Part shown: positions 35,588 through 46,379 of the stretch, one piece after another
Layout of the letters: the number at the start of each line of letters is the position of its first letter
Numbering within the stretch: position 1 is the first letter of the stretch
Source of the DNA: Cerrena zonata
Lineage: Eukaryota; Basidiomycota; Agaricomycetes; Polyporales; Cerrenaceae
DNA length: 64,000 bases
NCBI GenBank assembly: GCA_038087015.1
Contig: JASBNA010000017.1
Span: 496,001 to 560,000 of the forward strand
Reading direction: 5' to 3'
The notes under the pieces: model-generated
Seen by the model: the letters and a program-made list of their open reading frames with translations, nothing else
What the model was told of the DNA's origin: nothing
The model's database searches: none
Translations under genes and position numbers: made by a program

Positions 35588-38251
35588 ATGTCGTATACGA
35601 CGTGTACCGCGCTCTTATTCAGAGCATACGCGTTCGTCGCCTCAGGGCACATCTGGCCATCGTCGCCTCCCAGCAGTCCTACACATAACATCGTGAAAGA
35701 GCATCTGCTCCCTTCCCCAACCGTGCCCTTTCAATCAACATCTATCAACACTAACATCCATTACGCCACAGTTGTGGCTATCCTCGGTATCTGGCTCCTG
35801 ATCTTGTTGGCAACTACCAAAGCTATCAAGGTCTCAGCAACTCGGATTTCTATCCTTTTCGCTTTAATCGCCGCTTTGGCTTCATATATTGGCCTTCTGT
35901 CATACTCGCTTGACGACCTTTCAGCGACACCTCAGAGGCTACTCGATACCTCGGACGAGATCTTCCAACAGATTCAAGATGTATACGACTACTACGCCAC
36001 CATCGTGAATATCGCTTTAACTTATTCATACCTTCGACGGCTACCTCCCCTAGTATCTGGGTTGGATGAATGTGCCCGGTGGCATGGGGCCTATCTCCAA
36101 CTGTGCATCATCCTCAGCTTCGCTCGAGGGATTTTGTCTCGCCAAATGAAGCACAGCGAAGACGGGTCACTTGTATAACCAATATGCTACACAGGATGCG
36201 GCTATTGATGACTCTCATAAGGAGCCTAGTGTTCAGGAAAGCACTGAGACAGATTCAATCACGATAACAAATACCTCATCTGGCTCAGGATCGACCCCTA
36301 CGAAGGTAGACTCCCCTCGATATATACAACTCCGCAAATCCAAAAGCAAGATCTTGATTCTCGACCATATTGCGACACAGGAAGAAATCGACGTACAGTT
36401 CAAGCGGATTAAGCTCGAGCAGGATGCGGCGAGGGAACGAGCTGCTGCACGCAACTCCACCTATCTCAATATGCTCATCTACGCTATACGGGATTTCTGG
36501 GATGACTACAAGAACTCTAGGAACGAACCAAAGATACCTATTGTGAAGGCCGACAACATACAAGTAATTGTGCGTACTAAAGACATATATGACATTGCTA
36601 TTGGTTGACACCAGGGCTTTCTAGGGACGTCGTGCGAAGGCGCAGTCCATAAAGGAAACCATGAAACCAGTTGATGTCCCACAAATTCGCGACCAGCGAC
36701 CCAAACCTGAAGCGAAGGTCATAAAGTCAATACCCAAGATCACCAAACCCCTCGCGCCTGCTTGTAAAGATGGACGCGCACAGCGGAAGGTGTGTCACGA
36801 AACCATGGAAAGCTATGAGTCCTAGCTGACTCAAAATGATCTCTAGGCACCGATTGTCGTCTTCAAATTTGAGGACGAGAACAAGAAGCATTCGCGGCCT
36901 GCCGGGCAGCACAACGGCTATAGTAAGCTTTTGTATTCTCTTGTGTTCAAGTTTCTAATGGTATATCGTTGTAGACTACCAGGTGATTGGGCAGGGCGGC
37001 TTTGCTACTGTATACAAAGTGACACACCAGGGACGAACCAAAGGCTTTCGCTGTCAAGAAATTCGATCCAGATTATCGAGAAGATTATAAACGTGAAGAA
37101 TCTAACCTTCGCTACCTGCTGGGCCTGGTCCATCCGGCACAGAAGTGGGTTACTTCTCGACAGATACCGAAATTGTCGGCTGATTGCCTTTTAGGTATTT
37201 TGTTCAAATGAAAAATATATGGCCAAAACGCAACCAATTTAATTCCATCGCCATGGAACTGATTGGACCCGATTTGCATGACTTTAAAGATCTCATGGCC
37301 TCAAAGGGATACCGAACTTCCATCGTTGACTTACAATCTATTGCGTACCAGCTTACCGATGCTCTGAGATGTACGTTAGACTTCGTCTACTTTTCGACAG
37401 CACTAATCACCCTAAATCTATAGTCATGCATGACTATAAGATCATACATGCCGATATTAAATTGGTCAACATCGGTCTTCTATCAGGAGATTGGTACGAG
37501 GATTTTGCCGAAGCGGAGGAGAGAAAGGTTTGTCCTCCATCCCGCATGGCCTCAGATTTCTAAAGTTAAATAATATTTTCTATAGCTTCGAAAAGTTGCA
37601 AAACTCGTTAATAACCAAGTTCGGATCTTCGACCTGAGTCTCATGGAGGCATCGGTAGGACCACATCGAAAGCGCTGTGGTACCAGAGGCTTCGATCCTC
37701 CTGAGGTTGTACTTGGTGAGAGAAACGGTTGATTTACCACTACTCATCTGACTCTTTGAAGATATGGCATGGTCTACTCCTCGCGATGTCTGGTCCCTGG
37801 GCATGTCATTACTCATCTGGTATGACTGTAGACCTGGAAATCCTTTTGACCTGTACGAACTGGATCGGAGATTTACACCACGGGAAACGCTGATAATGTG
37901 GACAAACATTCTACTACATCCAATGCCTTTCAACATGGTCATGCAATTGCTCGGGTCGCATGATTGGGTTGATAAACATGGCCACTTGACACCAGAACAG
38001 CCAATGGGGGACGACATTGTTAGGCGCTATCAACCGCTCGCGGTAAGATTTTAACTCCTCTACTCGCTTTCGAATAGACCTAAACCGTGACACCGATATA
38101 GACGTACTTTCCATTTAAACACCCCATGACAACATACCTCTACTACTTCATTCGTGACATGCTATGTGTGGATCCTGCTACTAGGATCACTGCGGCTAAA
38201 GCGCTCCATCACGGATTCCTCAACAAAGACTTGTTTACCCCCCGGCGATGA
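35588..38251 (+). CDS. Membrane-anchored atypical protein kinase, copy 1 (two apparent frameshifts)
   Basis: Three predicted membrane segments near the N-terminus: YATVVAILGIWLLILLATT, RISILFALIAALASYIGLL and WHGAYLQLCIILSFARGIL. A charged linker follows, including KSKSKILILDHIATQEEIDV and KRIKLEQDAARERAAA. The kinase domain has glycine loop VIGQGGFATVYKV (about 36980), Lys motif AFAVKKF, a catalytic loop IIHADIKLVNIGLL (HAD for HRD, Asp kept), DLS in place of DFG, a PPEVV for APE and DVWSLGMSLLIW. It ends GFLNKDLFTPRR. It shares its plan with the gene at 41061-44706. Two one-base slips interrupt it: at about 36133-36178, between membrane part and linker, and at about 37041-37044, between glycine loop and Lys. 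Substrate and pathway are unknown; if the slips are real the gene is a pseudogene. Confidence 0.68.
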
Positions 38252-38977
38252 TCACGAGTATCTAGAACCCTCGACATTTCTATGCTACCATCTCAAACTC
38301 TCTTCTGGGCGTATATGTCTGTTCACACTCGGGATAAACATCTAACTCCGCTGTCCGGATCCGGATACAACTTAGCTACTGGGCTGCTGTCAACAACCAC
38401 AAGCAAACGGATCCGACATACCATTCACCGACTGTCACCGATGTCACACTATAACCACTTCCATTGTCAATGTTCTTGTCTACGTATTGTTGCTGCCAGT
38501 GCTCTCGCTACGCTCCGCTCACATTTGATACAACCATCTATTTATCACCGTCTATAGCTCGCTATTTTTTCTGCTCCCCCGTTATGTCTCACTGAACAGT
38601 CTCGGACCTTTCTCTCGTCTCGTTTGTACGTCAATTGTGTCACCTGTAAGCTTTGTGTTAGTAATCGGATGTATTGGTTATTCTGATTCGAATTGGGGAG
38701 AAGTTTTGCCATCAGATGCTTATGAGGAGCGCTTTCCAATCACGTACTCATCTTGCTCATCTGTTGTCCAATGTATACGTCTGAACCTAGTCCGATAAGT
38801 CTGACACTGTTCGGTCACACTGACTTGACAATTGTGCTATAGTGATATCTATCTTTCTGCTTGTCCGGACCCCGCAGGCGATAGCCCGAGCACTTATATT
38901 TCTTGCGGGTCTGGCAGGATTCCCTGTGGACTTGCCTCTCCCTAGCCTCCAACATATTTGACCTTGATCCTTGATCG
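38252..38977. other. Intergenic between membrane-kinase gene 1 and the MFS gene
   Basis: Same-strand gap; no feature recognised. Confidence 0.4.
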
Positions 38978-40801
38978 ATGACTGCACAGGAGCTCGTTCA
39001 AGATGTTGATGAGCGGTCCCCACTTCTTCCTGACGGGACAATCGATGTCCGAGCTCGTAGGAAAGCAGCTCCCCCAAGTCTCCCGAAGACACAGCTCCTC
39101 CACATCATGCTGTTGCAAGTGGTTGAACCTGTTACCTCATTATGCATATACCCTTTTATCAACCAAGTAATGTTGTTCGACGTTGCTCTGAGGGTGCAAC
39201 GTCGCTGATGACACTACTTAGCTTATTGGTGAACTCCCAGTTACGGGAGGCGACCCGAGGAAAATAGGCTATTACGCCGGCATGATTGTACGTATCCCAT
39301 TATAAATGTGTATATGGGATGTTAGCTCATATTTTACTATTAGCAATCATGCTTCTTTGCTACAGAGGCGGTCTTCACACTCCATTGGAGTATGCTCTCC
39401 GACAGAATTGGCCGTAAGCCTGTTCTATTGATCGGTATAGCCGGTACTTGCGTTTCCATGTTACTGTTCGGGCTTTCGAAGACATTGTTCCATCTTATCC
39501 TGAGGTTTGTTTAGGTCTAGTAAATTCTATAAGGGTCTGCTGATGGAGTGTATTAGTCGATGCTTGGTTGGCTTCTTAAACGGCAATACCGGGGTCATGA
39601 AAAGCCTTGTTGGAGGTGCGTGATGCTCTATATACCACAGAATCATTATTAACACGCTCGTCTATTTCTACAGATATCACGAATTCCACAAATATCGCAC
39701 AGGTTTTTGCCTTCATGCCAATCGTGTGGTGTGCTGGTGCTACTCTTGGGTGAGCACCTATGTCGTTTGTATTTGCGCGCCGTTAAAGAATCCATGACCA
39801 GGCCATTCATGGGTGGGCAGTTGGCGAGACCTCATGATAGATGGCCAACTACCTTCTCTCATGAGTTCTGGATCCAATATCCGTATTTCCTTCCCTGTGC
39901 CGGATCCTCTCTTATCGCCCTGTTGATATTCCTAAACACCTTATTCTTTCTGAAAGAGGTACGTAAGATGTTATGTGTTGCATCCTTTGAACTTTAGTAT
40001 TTATATCTGTATAGCCTACTGGAAACAAATCCCGAAGGCCATCAACGCCTGACATGGAAGTCCCTCTAAAGGAACTAGAAGGGCCATTACCGCTGCGAGA
40101 GATCCTCAAAAGATGGCCTGTTCTCATTTCGGTGGGGAATTATGCTATTCTGGCGTTACTGGAGATTGCACTGGCTGCCATTCAGCCACTGTTCTTTGCG
40201 ACTCCAATTGGCTTAGGCGGTCTTGGTTTGAAACCAGCGACTATTGGGCTCATCATGGGCTCGTACGGGATCTTCAACGGGGTATTCCAATGCCTCTTTT
40301 TTGCTAAGCTCTCCGATTTCCTAGGCCCGAAGCGGATGTTCATCATCGGAATGGCGCAATTTCCAATCATCTTTGCACTTTTCCCGATCCTCAACACGAT
40401 TGCCAAACATAGTGGACTATGTCCGATCGTCTGGATCTTGATCGGGGTCCAGATTGTTCTTATGGTCTTCATGGATTGCGCATACGGTACGCCAATATAA
40501 TGCATTCTAATACTCGTTTCTGACAGACAGCTGTTGTTAAGGATGTATTTTCATGTATATAACTACCTCGGCTCCCAATCGACGATCTTTAGGGACGACT
40601 AACGGCCTTGGACAGCAGCTCGCATCAATTGTACGTGCAATTGGCCCTGCTCTATTCACATCACTCTTTGCTGTATCATTAGAGCGCAACTGGCTAGGGG
40701 GATACATTGTATACCTCATATTAGGCGTTGCGTCTGTGCTAGCATTACATGTTTGCAACTTACTTCCTCCGGATTTATGGCCCGATGAAGATGAGAACTA
40801 G
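38978..40801 (+). CDS. Major facilitator superfamily transporter (Zifl/drug-H+ antiporter type)
   Basis: Twelve-helix secondary transporter. The start MTAQELVQDVDERSPLLPDG is followed by TM1 (LHIMLLQVVEPVTSLCIYPF). Next come INQLIGELPVTGGDPRKIGY and YAGMIQSCFFATEAVFTLHW, and the MFS signature loop SDRIGRKPVLLIG between TM2 and TM3. Further segments are LVGFLNGNTGVMKSLVGDIT (TM4, typical of the Zifl1 clade), ALLIFLNTLFFLKE, a cytosolic central loop and a second half with NYAILALLEIALAAIQPLFF, LSDFLGPKRMFIIG and GYIVYLILGVASVLALHV, ending DEDEN. Eight or so exons join in frame. In plants and fungi this clade moves zinc, organic acids or drugs; the substrate here is unknown. It sits between two inverted membrane-kinase paralogues. 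Confidence 0.93.
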
Positions 40802-41060
40802 AACAATGATCTTTACGGGATAGTATCTTGGGGTTACAGGAAAGTTTTATTATATCTAATAATACATAGACACAGAACTAGACGATACAAATGTAATGTA
40901 ATAAAGTTACATTCCATGGGCTTTTATTGTGAGGAAAGAAATGATGAATGAGAGAGAGGTCTCGGATAACCTAGGAAAACAGAAAGTAATATAATGGTGG
41001 TCCGAATACGGATACCATTGAAAGCTGGGAAATCTGGAGAAATGTAGGATAGAAGGGGTG

Positions 41061-44000
41061 TCAGTTGTCCATTTTCACACCCGCTAGATACGCATGTTTT
41101 AGAGCTTCCGTCATTGTCATGCGTTTCTTCGCATCCACTGCTAGCAATCTCAGGAGGAGATCATTTAGATCCGTTTTTTGCTGCAGTATTTCCTATGGGA
41201 TGAATAATGTTCACTACGATTGCAATCTAAGCAAGATTGTTCACTTACTCTGTGAAACTCTGTGTACATAGAGATATTTGAGGAAAATTCTTCTGAGTCT
41301 AGTTTCTTCGTACTAGCCATTGGATGAGGTACAGGCCCAAAGATAGCTTCAATGAGTTCGATGTGCGATTGTCTAGCATAGTCTAAATAGAGATCATGAG
41401 GGTAGAAGCCAGTGTTATAGCTAAACTCGTATAGAGTTAACCCCAGGGCCCAAGCATCTCGTGGACATTGCCAGGGGTGTTCTATCGGTAAAATCAATAT
41501 TCCATTTCTGATGTTAGCGTTGATTAACATACTCGTCAGTATTTCTGGTGAGAGGTAGACATCCGTCCCAAGCAGTGGCATTGTTGTGCTATTTGCATGA
41601 ATAATGAGACATGCAGCATTCATATCGATTAGATAGGGTTTGGGTGACTTGAATTTTGCAATTTTCCCATTGACGGGAACATAGGATGCGCATTCGAGCG
41701 CAATATTCTCCGGCTTAATGTCACAATGAATGTAGCCGCTGTCATGCATAACTGTTATGACAAGAGGTCAACGATAGAATGAGCGTTATTTTCAGTGACG
41801 ACCTACATTTGACCGCGTCTACCAACTGTTTCGTGATGCTTTTCAGATCGTCTGGGTCAACCATTAGGTGGTTTTCAAATAACGCTCGCGACACAATGTG
41901 TAAATCGTCGCTCAGTTGTTGCATGGCGAACTTGACAATACCCCCAACCACTTGTTCTCCGTAAAACATTGGGATTCGACTGTGTCATGAGTGTCAATTG
42001 TATGGTCCCGGAAATTTTGTATGTAGTGCTCTTACTGGCTGTGTCCCTGGTTAAGTCCATTCAGAGCCTTGTAGATATTGCACTCCCGCACTCCATTATC
42101 ATGCATACTCTTATGGAAGCGTTTGACAACACAAGCAGATATTCCGGAGGGCTGGGCCTTTGAAAACATCTTAGTAAGGTCGACCTGGAAGACATCCGTA
42201 TAGTGACCCTTGAAAATATGCTTGATGGCCTCATCTAATGCGGTATTAGATACTAATTATTAATCAACACGAAATGACCTACGTTTCGAGTCGAGCGGGC
42301 CTTCGGGTGGGATTGCGTTAAACACTTTCTTCTTTACCAGGTTGCACTTTTTTCTTGGAAGTTTCCAAGTTATGTTCTGTATTATTCCAATGAAAACTCA
42401 TTGCCAGCATAAATAGAACTTGGATCCTTACTGATGTGACTGCGTAATTGAAGGTGAAGTCTTTCTGGTGGGGTAACTTAGCGTGTGACTAAATATGGTG
42501 TTATTGGCTGTAGGCAGACAGTTTATTGTGATAAGAAAATCATACACGTTGGTTATTGAATGTATCAGACTGGACATTCACATCGTGGGCTTGCGGAGCG
42601 TGCACCTTCACTTTTGAGGCGTCGAAACTATCTTGCTCTGCAACCGTTAACTCTAGACCACCAGCAAAACAGAATGAACTGGACGATGATTCCGGAGACT
42701 CGCGGCTTTGTTCTTCGAAACCCGAATCGTCCGTATTCGAGCCTCCATCCTGAATTCCGCGCGGATTAGCACGGCAGAAACACTACAATAAATACTGCAG
42801 TGACTTACAAGACTATGAGCGGGCTCGGCTTGTAAGGCCGGCTGCCGTTGGTTTTCTATCATGGCTTTACCTGTAGCCTGAAAATGGAAAGGTTGCTGAG
42901 AGCCAAAAACGCCTAACGAAGGTTGCACAGCAACTGGTGGATCAATCTTCAGAAACACTTTAGTACCATAAATCTCAAAATGAAACGGTCACGTACTGCA
43001 GAAATAGTAGATATCTGGCTAGGTTTTTGTCCATTATTCATTTTTGCCTTTGTTGTACCGTCTTCGCGAAGTTGTTCGGAAGGCTGAGTTGGGAACACGA
43101 AAGGCTGTTGGAGAATGCCTGTTGATTCGGGAGGGATTCCGTCAGTGACATGCGCAAGCGCATCATCCTCAGATGTACCATTTAAGCCAAATTTGCGCCC
43201 TGGAGTTTGTCGATATTGTTGAACGTTTTCGTAGCCCGGAGCTCGTGAAGGGGTTTCGCCTTTGCCTACATTCCTCAAGTTATTCTGACGCTCGTAGGGG
43301 GTGTGAGCCGGATATCCAAGCTTAGGATGGGATGGTTTTATGGGATATGCTTCCTTGACGTTACGCCGTTGGATCTTCAGTGGTACCTTAACATCAAAAT
43401 ATTCACAAAATGACCGACACCGAAGCTTACCGATTGACGATCAGGAGGCGGCAGGCCCGGAGGCGCAGATGGCACAACTGCGTTGAGAATGGGGGCTTGC
43501 TGTTGTTGAATGTGGCCAAAGTGAAATATAGACGGTTTCTCGAGACTGGGCTGCGCGTTGTACGGTACGGCTGGAGGACTCCTCTCCGGAAGAAATGTTC
43601 CCTTTGTCATGATCGAAGGTATGCTCTATAGAAATAGGCAAGTCGTGAGTCTTTGGGACACAAAATGATGATGTATACTTACGAATGATGGTGATGCCAT
43701 CTCGACGTCCTCTAGACTGTATGGTTCGACCTGAGCGAGTGCATTAGATCTCATATCGGCTTGAGCGGGGATTTCCCGTGGTCGTAGTTTCGGAGCCTGC
43801 GGAGGGTATTCGGATCGTTTCTGAATGAAAAAAGTTGAGTTGAGTAAGAGAGATTATATGTATTATCCACGGTGTACATACCATCGGAGGGAACTCGACG
43901 ATGTCATTTTCCAGCTCTGTACCTTTAGCTTGTGTGGCGTTGGCATAACCGTCATTGGCACGAGGAGGACGAATAGTCCCGGCGTTCTGTCGCTGGGTAT

Positions 44001-44706
44001 TCGCGTCAGTGGCATCCGCTTGTGGCTCGGGTACTGCGACATCTGGATGCACAGACTTCGCAACCGCCTCTCCGGCCTCAGCGTGGATGGTTGGTTCTAT
44101 AGCCCGCAAGGCCGACGTGCCCTTAGGAGTCGCTTGGACTGATGCATTGAGCTTTACCACTTCGCATCTTTGTGCTTTGTCCACGGACGTCGATGATTTC
44201 CCATAGATTAGATAAGTGAGGAGCACAACGAGGTGGAGGTAGACTCCGTAAACCCTTGTCCCAGTATCGATGCACCGAAAGCCAAAAGGAAGCCACCGCA
44301 AGTATGGATACTGCACAACAGCGGCGTTCCAGACCGAGATAGAGGTGTCCATATATTCGTATATAATAGGGGTAGCATGTTGGATCAAGATACTGAGGGT
44401 ATCGAGGACGTCGTATGAGCGAATGTAATAGCCAAATATGATGGAACTCGCGGCGATGAGGGTCCCGACAACGCGAGGTTTGCGATGTGTGACAGAGGAT
44501 AGACGAAAGATGAGGATGCTGATGCAAGCCAGGGAGAGTACGAATGCGAGTGTGGCGTAAATGGATAGAGTGGGTATTGGGGGGAGCTGGTTGACGAGGT
44601 GAGGCGTAGTGGAGGTCGGAGAGGGGAGCGTTGGAGTGGATCTAGGATATTCAATATGGAACTTGAAGGATACTCGGGGCAGGTATGATTCCATGTGCTC
44701 TCGCAT
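41061..44706 (-). CDS. Membrane-anchored atypical protein kinase, copy 2
   Basis: Starts most likely at MREHMESYLPRVSFKFHIEY (44706); in-frame ATGs at 44769 and 44913 are alternatives. Three predicted membrane segments: LSIYATLAFVLSLACISILI, VVGTLIAASSIIFGYYI and VYGVYLHLVVLLTYLIYG. The motif YPYLRWLPFGFRCIDTGTR corresponds to YSYLRRLPPLVSGLDECAR in copy 1. A polar linker of several hundred residues rich in P, Q and S follows. The kinase domain has degenerate glycine loop KGHYTDVFQV, Lys in SACVVKRF, Glu in GVRECNIYKAL, catalytic loop YIHCDIKPENIAL (HCD), DMN in place of DFG, LSPEIL for APE, PRDAWALGLTLYEF, and a C-lobe ending ALKHAYLAGVKMDN. No frame break was seen. Function unknown; it could be a signalling kinase or pseudokinase at an internal or plasma membrane. 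Confidence 0.75.
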
Positions 44707-45488
44707 TAAGACGCATCGCTCGACAAGTTTCTTCTTCGAAAACCTGGGGCGTAACATGCTCGAACGCATGTTACTGTGGCACGCGTGTAAACTGTGTTGT
44801 TCAACGAAGACAAGGTAACAATATGGTTGGACGAGGACGTGAATCCCGGTGGGTGGTGAAGGATGAAGGAAGAGATACAGATGAGGCGCAACCCGCGATT
44901 TAAACCAAAACAATCAGGGTGCAAAACAGACGCGGAGACGAGTGGCGTAAGTCCCGAGGCGATGATATATGTATCTTGTTACACATGTACAAGTGAAGCC
45001 GATGTAGTCATTTTACCTGAACAGGCATTGCGATGATTTATCTGTTAGAAATCTAGGGATTCTCTGATCCTCGTGGGCCATCGAGCAAGGGAGGCTATGA
45101 AGAGTGCCTTCTTTCATGCTATGAGGCGCAAAAAGAAAGTTCTTTATTATTCTTCGTGGTAGAAACGGTATACAACAGTCCGTTTGACGCTGAGGGCGAT
45201 TGTCAAGATGTCGCGAGATTGTCTTCTTCTAGGATAACCTACTCCGTTATGTCCCTGGGCTCCATGTTTTTCCAATTCAGAAAAGAAAACAAGCCGCGTA
45301 ACCGAGGAGACGTTATAAACAAGAAAAGAACAATGGATTGCTCGAGAGTCCTGTCAATTGTCAAGTGTCCTAACCCAAAAAGGCAAGTGTTGTTGTAGAA
45401 CTATCACATGGTAAAACGTAACATCACAGATCTTGCAGATTACTCTTCGTAATTATGTAACTTCAGAGTTACTATTAGTACACCCATT
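44707..45488. other. Intergenic upstream of membrane-kinase gene 2
   Basis: Gap between two minus-strand genes. If the kinase starts at the upstream in-frame ATG (44913), part of this is coding. Otherwise no feature. Confidence 0.4.
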
Positions 45489-46166
45489 TTAGCATATTTG
45501 TGAGATTTTGCGACTCACTACCGCACCGAGTGTAGTCCACTCGGACAAAGCTCGAAAGTACTCATCTCGAGATGTATCCACGGCGTTATCAGGATGCCAT
45601 ATCGTAAGTTTCTCGAATGAATACGCAGGTGTTAGCACACGTTGAGGCTGTTCCTCCTTCTCCATATCGTCATTCATCTCTTCGTCATCATCCTCTTCTA
45701 ACGCTGCTTGCCTGCCTCGTCTTCCAGACCGTCTGTTAGATTCGGGCACAGAGGGTCGAACAGGAGCTGGCTTATTGTTCGACGGTGTGCGTAAAATGAG
45801 CCCAGTGTACCCCTCTGGTAGGGCTACTTCCAAGCCGCGAACTGTCCTTCCTCTGAATGCAGCAAGAAGGTGTCTGCCTTCGGTTATTGCCGTAGGAGGT
45901 GTGTCGTTATTGAGGGTGAGTAGGGAAGAACCAGACGCGTTTGCCGTGTCTTCTTGAGAGTCTGAGACCACAATGGTATCTTGAGACTCCGAAGTCACTG
46001 CTGCTGTAGCTCCGAAAGAAGGAGGTGGGCATTCCTGTGGGCGAAAGTATGTGCTCACAGGGGCAGGACCCGAGTGCTTGATGTGGAAAGGCATTAAGTG
46101 GGGAACACATGGTTTTAGTGAGCTTTGCTTGATTGAAGCAATGGCAAGTGTTGGGGTAGCTGCCAT
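45489..46166 (-). CDS. Ribonuclease H2 subunit C (non-catalytic)
   Basis: Accessory subunit of the RNase H2 complex, which removes ribonucleotides from DNA in the nucleus. Intronless, about 225 residues. The start at 46166 (MAATPTLAIASIKQSSLKPC) is chosen over an upstream in-frame ATG because it directly precedes the conserved block VPHLMPFHIKHSGPAPVSTY. The family core follows: GRHLLAAFRGRTVRGLEVAL and PEGYTGLIL. A basic/acidic insertion (SNRRSGRRGRQAALEEDDDE) precedes the C-terminal LTIWHPDNAVDTSRDEYFRA motif (typical WxxD...W pattern) and ends ALSEWTTLGAVV. Shares a 213-bp divergent promoter with the HIRIP3-like gene. Confidence 0.88.
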   Translation of the reverse strand: MAATPTLAIASIKQSSLKPCVPHLMPFHIKHSGPAPVSTYFRPQECPPPSFGATAAVTSESQDTIVVSDSQEDTANASGSSLLTLNNDTPPTAITEGRHLLAAFRGRTVRGLEVALPEGYTGLILRTPSNNKPAPVRPSVPESNRRSGRRGRQAALEEDDDEEMNDDMEKEEQPQRVLTPAYSFEKLTIWHPDNAVDTSRDEYFRALSEWTTLGAVVSRKISQIC

Positions 46167-46379
46167 GATAAGTGTTTCGAATAGTATAATCCAAGATGTT
46201 GTCGTCGACTGGAGGAAAAGATCTCGATTCTCGAGTCTCGACGCGACGCGACAGATTGATGTCACGTGCAAACGCGTCACGCGTGCAATACTATCCTTAG
46301 AGTGTGCGGTGCCAATCACATCGTTTCAACCCGTTCTCTCACTTACTTCTAGGTTTAATTTCGATACATATTGACCAAC
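46167..46379. promoter_or_regulatory. Short bidirectional promoter region
   Basis: Only 213 bp separate the start codons of the RNase H2 subunit C gene (-) and the DEK_C/HIRIP3-like gene (+), so both promoters must lie here or overlap the genes. It contains CGATTCTCGAGTCTCGACGC and a GTCACGTG-type E-box-like core (TGTCACGTGCAA at about 46260-46271). Both neighbours are chromatin or DNA-maintenance proteins, which would fit shared control; this is inference. Confidence 0.5.

Noticed and set aside
44123..44527. 134-codon minus-strand frame and several others inside the membrane-kinase copy 2 exon
   Set aside because: They overlap a longer frame with clear membrane segments that matches copy 1.
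35588..44706. Idea that the two kinase genes form the long inverted arms of a recent duplication or a transposon
   Set aside because: The coding sequences are strongly diverged, with no visible nucleotide identity over long stretches; an old duplication fits better than a mobile element.
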